Part shown: positions 1 through 9,314 of the stretch, piece by piece
Numbering within the stretch: position 1 is the first letter of the stretch
Layout: each line of letters begins with the position of its first letter
Position numbers and translations under genes: made by a program
The notes under the pieces: model-generated
What the model saw: only the letters and a program-made list of their open reading frames with translations
Told to the model about the DNA's origin: nothing
Database searches by the model: none
Source of the DNA: Ignavibacteriales bacterium
GTDB lineage: Bacteria; Bacteroidota; Ignavibacteria; T3Sed10-11
DNA length: 44,636 nucleotides
NCBI GenBank assembly: GCA_003567775.1
Contig: PWYR01000096.1
Span: 1 to 44,636 of the forward strand
Direction of reading: 5' to 3'

Positions 1-21
1 AGAATTTCTCGAAGACTTTAC

Positions 22-1278
22 ATGAAAATCGATTATACACGCGATGCATCAAAAAGTAAAATACACGAAGCACTCGTAAATCAATATACAAGCATCGAGT
101 CTGACGATCCGCTCGGCAGCGATATGATTCTTAACTTCGGACCGCAGCACCCGGCGACGCACGGTGTGCTCAGGTTGTTGCTGCGTCTCGATGGTGAACG
201 TATAGTAGGATGTGTACCCGAAGTCGGTTATCTCCATCGCGGCTACGAAAAGCTTGCCGAGAACATGACGTACCACGAATATATACCCCACACCGACCGT
301 CTCGATTATCTGGCGCCGTTGTCAAACAACATGGCGTATGCGCTTGCCGTTGAACGGCTTGCGGGTATCGAAGCGCCGCCGCGCGCGCAATATATACGTA
401 CTATATGTTCCGAGCTTGCACGAATTTCTTCTCATCTCATGGCAACCGGATCGATGGCTATGGATGTAGGGGCGTTGACGGTGCTTTTGTGGACCTTCCG
501 CGAACGTGAAAAATTATATGATATTTTCGAAGTGCTGACCGGTGCACGGTTTACAACAAGCTATTCACGCATAGGCGGTGTAGCACAGGATATGACCGAA
601 GATGTCGAAAAGATGATCCGGGAATTTCTCGATTATCTCCCTGAAGCAATTCATGAGTGCGAACGATTATTAAACAGAAACCGTATCTTCGTAGAACGAT
701 GCGACGGCATCGGAATTATAAGCGGCGAGGATGCTATTGCATACGGTTTGACCGGACCCAACTTACGCGGCTCCGGCGTCGAACGCGACCTTCGTCGTGA
801 ACGTCCTTACTTTGTTTATCCAGAGCTTGACTTTGAGATTATAGCATATGAAGGCGGCGATTCGCTTGCGCGTTATTACGTCCGGCTTGATGAAATGTAT
901 GAAAGCGTGAAGATCGTCAGGCAGTGTCTTGAGAAGATTCCGAAAGGCGAGATACACGCGAATAAACCGAAGAAAGTATTGCCGCAAAAAGAACGGGTTT
1001 ATACCCGTATGGAAGAGATGATTCACGATTTTATGATTGTAAACTTCGGCATCAACCCGCCCCCCGGCGAAATTTATAGCGCCGTCGAAAATCCGAAAGG
1101 TGAGTTAGGTTTTTATATTCAAAGTAAAGGAGGGGGTGTGCCATGGCGGCTCAAGATACGCTCTCCATCATTTGTTAATATTCAGTCGCTTCCGCATCTG
1201 CTCAAAGGTGTAATGGTGTCGGATGTCGTTGCCGTTATCGGCAGTCTCGATCCGGTAATGGGCGAAGCGGATAAATGA
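22..1278 (+). CDS. nuoD: NADH-quinone oxidoreductase subunit D
   Basis: ORF with NFGPQHPATHGVLR, VGYLHRGYEKLAE and C-terminal GSLDPVMGEADK typical of the 49-kDa subunit; nuoE and nuoF follow. Confidence 0.97.
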   Translation: MKIDYTRDASKSKIHEALVNQYTSIESDDPLGSDMILNFGPQHPATHGVLRLLLRLDGERIVGCVPEVGYLHRGYEKLAENMTYHEYIPHTDRLDYLAPLSNNMAYALAVERLAGIEAPPRAQYIRTICSELARISSHLMATGSMAMDVGALTVLLWTFREREKLYDIFEVLTGARFTTSYSRIGGVAQDMTEDVEKMIREFLDYLPEAIHECERLLNRNRIFVERCDGIGIISGEDAIAYGLTGPNLRGSGVERDLRRERPYFVYPELDFEIIAYEGGDSLARYYVRLDEMYESVKIVRQCLEKIPKGEIHANKPKKVLPQKERVYTRMEEMIHDFMIVNFGINPPPGEIYSAVENPKGELGFYIQSKGGGVPWRLKIRSPSFVNIQSLPHLLKGVMVSDVVAVIGSLDPVMGEADK

Positions 1279-1317
1279 TTTATCAATCGGTAAAATTATT
1301 TAGGCGAAATTAATTTT

Positions 1318-1782
1318 ATGTTAAGCAAAGAAAGAAAAGAAAAATTAGATAAGATAATTATCAGATATCCGCAAAAACGGGCAGCGTTGCTTCCGGCGCT
1401 GCATCTTATTCAGGAGCAGGAAGGATATATATCGAAAGATGCGATGCAATATATCGTGGATTATCTTGAAATTCCGTTCGGACACGTGCTTGGAGTTGTG
1501 ACATTTTATTCGATGTTTTACGATAAACCGATCGGCAGGCATCATATTCAGGTGTGTACAAACGTAAGTTGTCAGTTGCTCGGCGCCGAAACACTCGTCG
1601 GTCACATCGGTGGTCGATGTGGCATCAAGCCGGGGGAGACCTCCGCTGACGGAAGGTTTACCATCTCCGAAGTTGAGTGTTTAGGATCTTGCGGTACGGC
1701 GCCGATGATGCAGATAAACGACGATTATCATGAAAACCTTACCGCTGAAAAAGTCAACTCAATTTTAGATTCTTTGAAGTGA
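1318..1782 (+). CDS. nuoE: NADH-quinone oxidoreductase subunit E (thioredoxin-like 2Fe-2S)
   Basis: CTNVSCQLLGAE and VECLGSCGTAPMMQIND 2Fe-2S cysteine motifs; between nuoD and nuoF. Confidence 0.96.
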   Translation: MLSKERKEKLDKIIIRYPQKRAALLPALHLIQEQEGYISKDAMQYIVDYLEIPFGHVLGVVTFYSMFYDKPIGRHHIQVCTNVSCQLLGAETLVGHIGGRCGIKPGETSADGRFTISEVECLGSCGTAPMMQINDDYHENLTAEKVNSILDSLK

Positions 1783-1786
1783 AATC

Positions 1787-3055
1787 ATGAACGAAACAGA
1801 AATTAAATACTTATTGCCGGGGATACCCGGGTTACATGAAATCGACGTATACGAAAAAGAGGGTGGCTACGGAGCGTTGAGGAAAGCACTCGGTATGAAG
1901 GCCGGTGAAGTCATTGAAGAAGTGAAAAAATCGAATCTTCGCGGACGCGGCGGCGCATGTTTTCCAACGGGATTGAAATGGAGCTTTATGCCAAAGAGTT
2001 CCGAAAAACCAAAATATTTATGTGTCAACGCCGATGAAGGTGAACCGGGTACATTTAAGGACCGCGAAATACTCGAACAGAACCCACATTTACTCATCGA
2101 GGGCGTCCTCATCGCATCGTATGCGATGGGTATAAAAACTGCTTATGTTTATATCCGGGGTGAATATGTGAAGTGGATGAATATTCTTGAACGGGCAATT
2201 GCCGAGGCATACGAAAAGGGTTATATCGGCAAAAATGTCGGCGGATCGAAATATTCCGTCGATATCTTTGTACATCGCGGAGCAGGCGCATATATCTGCG
2301 GTGAGGAATCATCATTGATGAACTCACTCGAAGGTGAGCGGGGTTATCCGCGTGTGAGACCGCCGTTCCCGGCGCAATACGGATTGTGGGGATGCCCGAC
2401 GACAATTAACAATGTCGAAACACTCGCCAACGTACCGGTAATTATTAAAAACGGCGCCGATTGGTACTTAAAAATCGGTAACGAGAAACATCCCGGCACG
2501 CTGCTCTATGGAGTGAGCGGTCATGTAAATAACCCCGGTGTATTTGAATTACCGACCGATGTGTTACTAACCGACCTGATTAACAGGTATGCCGGTGGGA
2601 TGCGCGACAATAAAAAGATTAAAGCGGTCATTCCCGGCGGATCGTCGACGCCGATCCTGCGGGGCGACAGCATTGAAGGCGTCAGGATGAATGCCGACTC
2701 CCTTAAAGAAGCAGGTTCATCAATCGGAACCGGCGGTGTTGTTGTTATGGATGAGGATACCGATATCCCTCTTGTACTTGAACGGATTGCCCGGTTTTAT
2801 CATCACGAATCTTGCGGACAATGCACCCCATGCCGTGAGGGAACCGGATGGATGGAAAAAATAATCAAACGTATCAATTGCGGCGGCGGAACAATGAAGG
2901 ATCTTGATATGTTGATGAATGTAGCGAATAACATTGAGGGTAATACGATTTGCGCGCTTGGCGATGCAGCGGCCTGGCCGGTACAGAGTGCATTAAGACA
3001 TTTTCGCGATGAATTTGAAGAAAAAATTAAAAATGCGGAAACCGTTGCTGCATAG
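1787..3055 (+). CDS. nuoF: NADH-quinone oxidoreductase subunit F (NADH/FMN binding)
   Basis: LRGRGGACFPTGLKW, GAGAYICGEESSLMNSLEG and HESCGQCTPCREGTGWM motifs. Confidence 0.97.
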   Translation: MNETEIKYLLPGIPGLHEIDVYEKEGGYGALRKALGMKAGEVIEEVKKSNLRGRGGACFPTGLKWSFMPKSSEKPKYLCVNADEGEPGTFKDREILEQNPHLLIEGVLIASYAMGIKTAYVYIRGEYVKWMNILERAIAEAYEKGYIGKNVGGSKYSVDIFVHRGAGAYICGEESSLMNSLEGERGYPRVRPPFPAQYGLWGCPTTINNVETLANVPVIIKNGADWYLKIGNEKHPGTLLYGVSGHVNNPGVFELPTDVLLTDLINRYAGGMRDNKKIKAVIPGGSSTPILRGDSIEGVRMNADSLKEAGSSIGTGGVVVMDEDTDIPLVLERIARFYHHESCGQCTPCREGTGWMEKIIKRINCGGGTMKDLDMLMNVANNIEGNTICALGDAAAWPVQSALRHFRDEFEEKIKNAETVAA

Positions 3056-3142
3056 GGTGGAATTTTTTATGAGGACTGGTTATATTATTTCTTAAGCAAA
3101 GATGGCAACGAAGAATATTCTTTGCAATGAGGAGCCGGCGCT

Positions 3143-4003
3143 GTGCATCATTTAACACACAGAACGAAATGTCAAGAGAAGTCCCATTTTCCCCGAGACT
3201 TTTTTTATCTTCCGCTCGTTGTGTCGATCTTGTTTTGCAAGTTGACTTTTACTCAGGATGATCCTACCGGTACAATAAGCGGTAAAGTTGTGGACAGCAT
3301 ATCGGGCGATCCTATTCCAAATGTTAACATCGTCATTACAGGAACTTCCATCGGGACTGCTACAAATGAAGAGGGAGAGTATTTAATCCGTCAAATACCG
3401 GCGGATATGCAAACCGTCGTTTTCACACATATAGGATATGTAACACACCGTCACACCCGTAACATCTATACCGGATCGGATGTTGTTTATAATGTAACGT
3501 TATATCCCGACCATATACGACTCGAAGAAGTTGAAATAATCGGTGATACAACCGACAGACATATCCGAAGACGCGCTGCAGGAAGTAATTTAATCACCGG
3601 GACACAAATTGAGAGGTCGGGTGTCAATACATTTGGCGATTTGGTCAGACATCTAATTCCTCTGGCTACAGTGCAGGAGGAAGGAGCCAATTTATATATT
3701 TCCCTTCTTCGTGCTACTTCTCTCGTCCGACGGTATCATGGAGATAATAATCCACTCATAATCATTGACGGACTCAGGTACGGCGCCAGCCCGTTCGGTT
3801 TGGCAAATATCGTTTCCGTTGATCGGATAGAAAAATTGGAGGTAATACGAGGCCCGGCTGCGATGAGATATGGTGTCGATGCGCGTCATGGCGTCATAAT
3901 AATCGATACAAAACCCTCGCCGATATCTGCCGAAAGTATTTTTGGTACGTATAAAATAATCATTGCAGTTACGCTCGGTCTGTTGATGTTTTTCCTTTTT
4001 TAA
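3143..4003 (+). CDS. Carboxypeptidase-regulatory-like plus TonB-receptor plug-domain protein without a beta-barrel
   Basis: GTISGKVVDSISGDPIPNVNIVITGTSIGTATNEEGEYLI (CarboxypepD_reg-like), then plug-like NPLIIIDGLRYG...VDRIEKLEVIRGPAAMRYGVDARHGVIIIDTK; ends in a hydrophobic segment YKIIIAVTLGLLMFFLF instead of a barrel. Confidence 0.75.
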   Translation: MHHLTHRTKCQEKSHFPRDFFYLPLVVSILFCKLTFTQDDPTGTISGKVVDSISGDPIPNVNIVITGTSIGTATNEEGEYLIRQIPADMQTVVFTHIGYVTHRHTRNIYTGSDVVYNVTLYPDHIRLEEVEIIGDTTDRHIRRRAAGSNLITGTQIERSGVNTFGDLVRHLIPLATVQEEGANLYISLLRATSLVRRYHGDNNPLIIIDGLRYGASPFGLANIVSVDRIEKLEVIRGPAAMRYGVDARHGVIIIDTKPSPISAESIFGTYKIIIAVTLGLLMFFLF

Positions 4004-4060
4004 TGTAACATTAAAGCGGCATAATCGTATAAGAAAATAAAAATATGGGATAGTATAATC

Positions 4061-4462
4061 ATGACAGAACATACTCTTCACTGCCCCCGCTGCGGACATC
4101 ATAACTCTACCGACAGCAGATTTTGTAATAAATGCGGCAATGCACTTGTTGCGGACGCTGCTGCAACTGCCGTATCGCCTTCACAAAGCGCCGGCTCAAA
4201 AGCGATTATTTCTCTAATCCTCGGCATTTTATCGATATTTATGCTTGGTTTTCTTGCGGGGATTCCCGCCATGATACTGGCAAAGCACGAGGAAGATGAA
4301 ATCCGGCAAGGAAGATCCCCCGTTGCCGGTGAAATGCTTGCGAAACTCGGTTTCTGGCTCGGCTTAATCGGGACAGTATTGTCCGGATTAACCGTCTTAT
4401 TTATAATATTCATTATATTCTTTGGATTGAGTTTTCCATTAATTTTTAGTTGTGCCCTTTAG
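4061..4462 (+). CDS. Zinc-ribbon plus DUF4190-like membrane protein
   Basis: CPRCGHHNSTDSRFCNKCG zinc ribbon; SLILGILSIFMLGFLAGIPAMILA and later hydrophobic helices resemble DUF4190. Confidence 0.7.
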   Translation: MTEHTLHCPRCGHHNSTDSRFCNKCGNALVADAAATAVSPSQSAGSKAIISLILGILSIFMLGFLAGIPAMILAKHEEDEIRQGRSPVAGEMLAKLGFWLGLIGTVLSGLTVLFIIFIIFFGLSFPLIFSCAL

Positions 4463-4483
4463 CCGGGAACATATCCACGGGTT

Positions 4484-5137
4484 ATGCGTCTAACAAAACA
4501 TAATAAACAAGCACTGAAATCTGAACAGCCGAAAGAGTACATGTACGCTGTATCGGCACGGGTCATAGAACCGGTATCGGAATTATCCGATGAAGATCTG
4601 GTACGCCAATTTCAAGAGGGAAACAAAGACGCATTTCGATTGTTGGTCGAACGGAATCAGGATAAAGTGCGTTCAATTATTTTGTACACAATGAATCGCG
4701 ACGACCTTGTGGACGATATAGCACAGGATGTTTTTATTAAAGTGTACAAAGCACTCGATCAATTCCGTTTTGAATCAAAATTTTATACGTGGATTTACCG
4801 GATAACCATTAATAAGTGCAGAGATGAGCTTCGAAAGCGAAAGTGGAAAAAGTTTATTTCATTAAATAATTCTCCACCGTACGATTCGCCTAAGAATCTC
4901 AGTGAGTTGACAATCGAACAAAAACATAACGACTTTAAGGATTTCATTCGCCTGGCTTTACAAAAACTTCCCGATCGGCACCGGGAGATTATCGTATTGA
5001 AAGATATCGAAGATTATACATACGAAGAAATTGCCGATATACTACAATGCGAGATGGGAACGGTAAAATCGCGTCTCTCGCGAGCCCGGACAGCATTGCG
5101 CAAGATACTTGAACCATATATAACCGAAGAGGCATGA
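4484..5137 (+). CDS. RNA polymerase sigma factor, sigma-70 family (ECF)
   Basis: Region 2 DLVRQFQEGNKDAFRLLVERNQ...DDIAQDVFIKVYKAL; region 4 LPDRHREIIVLKDIEDYTYEEIADILQCEMGTVKSRLSRAR. Confidence 0.93.
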   Translation: MRLTKHNKQALKSEQPKEYMYAVSARVIEPVSELSDEDLVRQFQEGNKDAFRLLVERNQDKVRSIILYTMNRDDLVDDIAQDVFIKVYKALDQFRFESKFYTWIYRITINKCRDELRKRKWKKFISLNNSPPYDSPKNLSELTIEQKHNDFKDFIRLALQKLPDRHREIIVLKDIEDYTYEEIADILQCEMGTVKSRLSRARTALRKILEPYITEEA

Positions 5138-6687
5138 ACCGCAAGCGTAAATACGAGGAATTAATTTCAGCATATATCGACGATACGTTGAATGAGAAGG
5201 ATAAACAATTTGTCGAAGAAACGCTTCTGCGTGACCCGGAGTGGAGGAAGCGGTATGACCAGATGTATAGAGTACGGTCGGAAATGCGTTCACTGCTTTC
5301 CTCGGAACAACGCCAGTCGCTGTGGCCTTCATTATCCCGACGTATTAAACAGGAAGAACGAAAATCCGAAAAGATTGAATTTATTCCCGCGAAGTTTGTG
5401 CCTGTTATAACCGTGCTTGCGATGATTGTGGTCGGACTTGGTTCATTTATGATTACACGTAATTGGGATGCCGTAACTGCATACTTTGACGATACACGCG
5501 CGGTTGTTGAAGATATTTACGAACAGGGGATAGTACGGGGTGCGTTGCAACCGCTGTTTCAGGGCATTACCGACGATGATCTAATCCGGTTTGCGTTCAG
5601 CGGTGTGCTCGAGATTCCGGAATCGGACGGCCAGAGTCTTACAGTCGAAAGTGAAACGGGCGACCAATACGAACTCGAGTTTGCAGATGCAAGCATGGCT
5701 AAGGAGGTACCCTCGCTATCGGAACTTTATTCCGATCTTAATGTGACAATCGAGCAAAAACAATCTATAGATTCTGTGTTAACGAACTTTAAAAATGTTG
5801 TCCAATCGTCAGCATTTATTGCCGACGATTTAGAAGTCGTTTTGAGTCCGGAGCTGGCCGGTTTGGATAGGTTTATTATTGCATCGATTGCAGAGCAATT
5901 AGCGCCGGAACAACGAATTATACTTAACAAAGTGCTTAATCGGTTCAATCCCGAAATATCCGTGCCTGCTGTAGGACCATTTCCGCATTTTGTCGCTTAT
6001 ACCGACCACTCCGGTGCACAAATCGAGGTGAAGATTCCGCAATCACCCGACGGTGTGCAGCCGCAAGTCCGGGTAGAAGTACGGGATCGTGAAAGAGAAG
6101 TGAAATATCCTCAAGTTGCAGCGAAAACGAATGTGCGAACCTTTATCGTCGTACGTCCCGATACGGTAATAACGAGAGAATTCGAGATTCCCGATTTCGG
6201 TCAATTAGCTGCACAACGCGTCGATGCGGAAAAAATACGTCGTAAAGTCCGTGAAGAATTTGCTAAATCGCTTCATAATACTCGAATAAATATTAAACCT
6301 CAAATTGATATACACCACGACGGACAAAGTGTTCAGGTTATAACACGTGTCGATCGTCCGGGTGAACCCGGTGAAGTCCATAGACATATGGTAAAGCATG
6401 ATTCCTTAATGCTTAATCAATTTCACGAAGAGCATTTCATCCGTTTGCGTGAACTATCGAAGATAATGATGCAGCGGATTCCCGAATTCGTCGGCCAGGA
6501 TACAATCAGGATACCGCAGGGGTTCAGCCCATTCGATGAATCATTCGAAGAGAGAATGCAGCAACTCGAATACGATTTGAACCAGCTTGGTGAGAGATTG
6601 GAGAAGATGGTTGAAGAGCCGGCGAATTTTATTTTTATGCAGGACTCCATCTTTTTCCATTTATTCCCGGATACACTTTATCGATAA
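5134..6687 (+). CDS. Anti-sigma factor-like membrane protein with a large extracytoplasmic region
   Basis: Overlaps the sigma gene by 4 nt (ATGA); short N-terminal domain YEELISAYIDDTLNEKDKQFVEETLLRDPEWRKRY, one TM helix (FVPVITVLAMIVVGLGSFMI), ~420-aa C-terminal region. Confidence 0.7.
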   Translation: MNRKRKYEELISAYIDDTLNEKDKQFVEETLLRDPEWRKRYDQMYRVRSEMRSLLSSEQRQSLWPSLSRRIKQEERKSEKIEFIPAKFVPVITVLAMIVVGLGSFMITRNWDAVTAYFDDTRAVVEDIYEQGIVRGALQPLFQGITDDDLIRFAFSGVLEIPESDGQSLTVESETGDQYELEFADASMAKEVPSLSELYSDLNVTIEQKQSIDSVLTNFKNVVQSSAFIADDLEVVLSPELAGLDRFIIASIAEQLAPEQRIILNKVLNRFNPEISVPAVGPFPHFVAYTDHSGAQIEVKIPQSPDGVQPQVRVEVRDREREVKYPQVAAKTNVRTFIVVRPDTVITREFEIPDFGQLAAQRVDAEKIRRKVREEFAKSLHNTRINIKPQIDIHHDGQSVQVITRVDRPGEPGEVHRHMVKHDSLMLNQFHEEHFIRLRELSKIMMQRIPEFVGQDTIRIPQGFSPFDESFEERMQQLEYDLNQLGERLEKMVEEPANFIFMQDSIFFHLFPDTLYR

Positions 6688-6814
6688 GTTTATTATCGCG
6701 CTTCCGGGCTATTCATTATAGACCCACTTCATTTGATATGTGCAGTTGATTTTCATTTCTGTTATCACTACATTTTGATATTGTATCGTATTCCCCACAA
6801 ATAAGACCATTCAA

Positions 6815-7264
6815 TTGAAAACAGTGAAGGTAAATATTCAGCGCACCGATAAATCTGATATAGATTTACCCGAATATACAACTGAGGGATCTGCCGGCAT
6901 GGATATCCGCGCAGCCGTCACTTCAGATGTTATCATTCAACCCGGCGATGTAGAGATTATTCCCGCGGGATTTATTATTGAACTGCCGCAGGGATATGAA
7001 GCCCAGATTCGCCCCCGTAGTGGTCTTGCTGCAAAATATGGTATCGGTGTCTTGAATGCCCCCGGTACGATAGATTCGGATTATCGTGGTGAAGTAAAAA
7101 TAATTCTTATGAATTTCGGAAAGAAGCCGTTTACCGTCCGGCGCGGTGACCGTATTGCACAGATGGTTGTTGCTCCATATACCCGCGTTGCATGGAACGA
7201 GGTTGACCGGGTTAACGAGACCGATCGCGGAGCCGGCGGATTCGGACACTCAGGAAGCCAATAA
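6815..7264 (+). CDS. dut: dUTP diphosphatase (TTG start)
   Basis: GSAGMDIRAA, RPRSGLAAKYGIGVLNAPGTIDSDYRGE, RGDRIAQMV, GAGGFGHSG dUTPase motifs. Confidence 0.96.
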   Translation: MKTVKVNIQRTDKSDIDLPEYTTEGSAGMDIRAAVTSDVIIQPGDVEIIPAGFIIELPQGYEAQIRPRSGLAAKYGIGVLNAPGTIDSDYRGEVKIILMNFGKKPFTVRRGDRIAQMVVAPYTRVAWNEVDRVNETDRGAGGFGHSGSQ

Positions 7265-7276
7265 AAAAATATCTGA

Positions 7277-8587
7277 ATGGCGAAGAAAAAAAATAATCCG
7301 GGAAAAACAAAAGCCCAAGGAAGTCGGCAACCCGATGCTCAAACCGCATCAAAACCTATTTCGCAATTAGCACAATATCAGGTCGGTATTAGTATTGTCG
7401 CCGCTATTGTGCTGCTTATTATCTTTCTCTATACCATACGAATCGTTATATCTCCCTTTCTTATTCTCGGTGTGATAATATTTATACTCTATCCGGTGCG
7501 ATATAACATCGTCGCACGGCGTCTTCTCTGGACAAGTGTGATATTGTTTATGTTTTGGTTTTTTTATATGATCAGCGGTGTTCTTGTCCCGTTGATTATC
7601 TCATTCGGCATTGCGTATATTGTTAACCCGCTCATCGATCATCTTGAAAAAAAGCGAATTCCACGTTGGGCGACGGCGCTCGGGTTAATTCTCACGATTA
7701 TAACAATCATTGTTCTGGTATTGATAATGTTGATGCCGTTGATCATTCAGCAGTTCAACGATCTGCTTCAAAGTGTATCGAGTGCGGTTGCCGATATCGG
7801 GGAGTGGTTGCGTGAAGGTGAATTATTCGATCGGTTGGAAGGCGCCGGAGTTCCCGCCGATAATATACGCAACTTTGTTAATGTCGAGATCGTGCCGACG
7901 CTTGAAAATTTTTCTCTGCTTCTCCTCCAGGCGATGTTTGATTTCTTCATAGGGTTATCGGGAATAATTACGCACCTGATCAATCTCGTTACCGTTCCGT
8001 TCTTGTCTTTTTTCCTTATGAAAGATTTTCCGGCGGTCAAACGGCGTGTGAAAATAATGGTCCCCGACGAGTTTCAGCCGGGGGTTGTGTATTATTATCG
8101 CAAGATCGACAAGATGCTCGGAAGATATATCCGTGGATATATTGTTCTTGCCAGCATTAACGCATCGCTGGCGGGGTTACTGTTGTGGATATTCGGCGTC
8201 AAGTATGCAGCAGTGATGGCGATTATTACTTTCTTTTTGGATTTTATACCGTATTTTGGACTTGTTCTGACGATGATTCTTGCAGGGATAGTCGGCTTTC
8301 TTTCCGAACCGCCGGTACTGTTGCGTGCTCTCCTTGCAGTATTAAGCATCGGCGCTCTGGCGATACTTGAGAACTACGTTCTTGCGCCTTTTATTCTCGG
8401 CAGACCGATAGGGTTGCATCCGGTTGTATTAATTATGACCTTGTTGATTTTCGGCTTCTTCTTCGGAATCCCCGGATTAATTATCGCGCTTCCCACCACT
8501 GCCATTATTATCCTGTTCGCAAAGGAATGGGATATCCGTCGCCGTGAAAAGCTCGGGTTGCCGCCCATCGATTATAAAAACGTATGA
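7277..8587 (+). CDS. AI-2E family transporter (PerM/TqsA-like)
   Basis: Multi-TM protein with PLIISFGIAYIVNPLIDHLEKKRIPRWAT and LDFIPYFG...ENYVLAPFILGRPIGLHPVVL typical of the family. Confidence 0.9.
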   Translation: MAKKKNNPGKTKAQGSRQPDAQTASKPISQLAQYQVGISIVAAIVLLIIFLYTIRIVISPFLILGVIIFILYPVRYNIVARRLLWTSVILFMFWFFYMISGVLVPLIISFGIAYIVNPLIDHLEKKRIPRWATALGLILTIITIIVLVLIMLMPLIIQQFNDLLQSVSSAVADIGEWLREGELFDRLEGAGVPADNIRNFVNVEIVPTLENFSLLLLQAMFDFFIGLSGIITHLINLVTVPFLSFFLMKDFPAVKRRVKIMVPDEFQPGVVYYYRKIDKMLGRYIRGYIVLASINASLAGLLLWIFGVKYAAVMAIITFFLDFIPYFGLVLTMILAGIVGFLSEPPVLLRALLAVLSIGALAILENYVLAPFILGRPIGLHPVVLIMTLLIFGFFFGIPGLIIALPTTAIIILFAKEWDIRRREKLGLPPIDYKNV

Positions 8588-9270
8588 AACATTCAAAATC
8601 CGGAATGCTTTATCTCGTCTCTACCCCGATAGGTAACAATAACGACATTACACTCCGCGCGCTCGACATTTTAAAAGCAGCAGATATGGTTGTCTGTGAG
8701 GAAGTGAAAGAAGGTAATAGATTGTTGACTACCTATAATATTGCCCGCGATGTTATTCCTCTCAATGAACATAATGAACAAGAACAGACGGACGAGATAA
8801 TTACTTTCCTGGTTAACGGCAAGACAGTCGCACTCATCTCGGATGCAGGTGCGCCGTTGCTCGCAGATCCGGGAACCCGTTTGGTACAGCGCTGCATCGA
8901 GATGAAGATACACGTTACTTCTCTGCCGGGGGCTAATTCTATCATACCTGCGTTACAACTTTCGGGATTTTCACTCGATACTTTTCTCTATGTCGGCTGG
9001 TTGTCACCCAAAAAGGAAATCCGTCGCAAACAACTCAAAGATTTGAAAAAGGAAACCCGTTTGCTCGTAATTCTCGAAGCGCCGTACCGGATTAAACCGT
9101 TGCTTCGTGATGTATCTCAGATATTCGGAACCGGGCGAAAAGCGGCGATAGCATTTGATCTAACTACAAATAAAGAAACGATTTATCGCGATACGATCGG
9201 CGCTTTGACAACTTATTTTGAACGAAACCCGCGCAAGGGGGAATTTGTTTTAGTTATTGAAGGCGCCTAA
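8584..9270 (+). CDS. rsmI: RsmI-like tetrapyrrole-methylase-fold methyltransferase (16S rRNA C1402 2'-O-methyltransferase family)
   Basis: LYLVSTPIGNNNDITLRALDILKAADMVVCEE, ALISDAGAPLLADPG; overlaps the preceding gene by 4 nt. Some signature residues differ. Confidence 0.78.
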   Translation: MKHSKSGMLYLVSTPIGNNNDITLRALDILKAADMVVCEEVKEGNRLLTTYNIARDVIPLNEHNEQEQTDEIITFLVNGKTVALISDAGAPLLADPGTRLVQRCIEMKIHVTSLPGANSIIPALQLSGFSLDTFLYVGWLSPKKEIRRKQLKDLKKETRLLVILEAPYRIKPLLRDVSQIFGTGRKAAIAFDLTTNKETIYRDTIGALTTYFERNPRKGEFVLVIEGA

Positions 9271-9314
9271 CCTCATTTGTAATTAACTACTGCTATCGTT
9301 ATATTTAAGATATA

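Noticed and set aside
3098-3126. GCAAAGA...TCTTTGC hairpin after nuoF
   Set aside because: No T-run after the stem and a weak 7-bp AT-rich helix; not supported as a terminator
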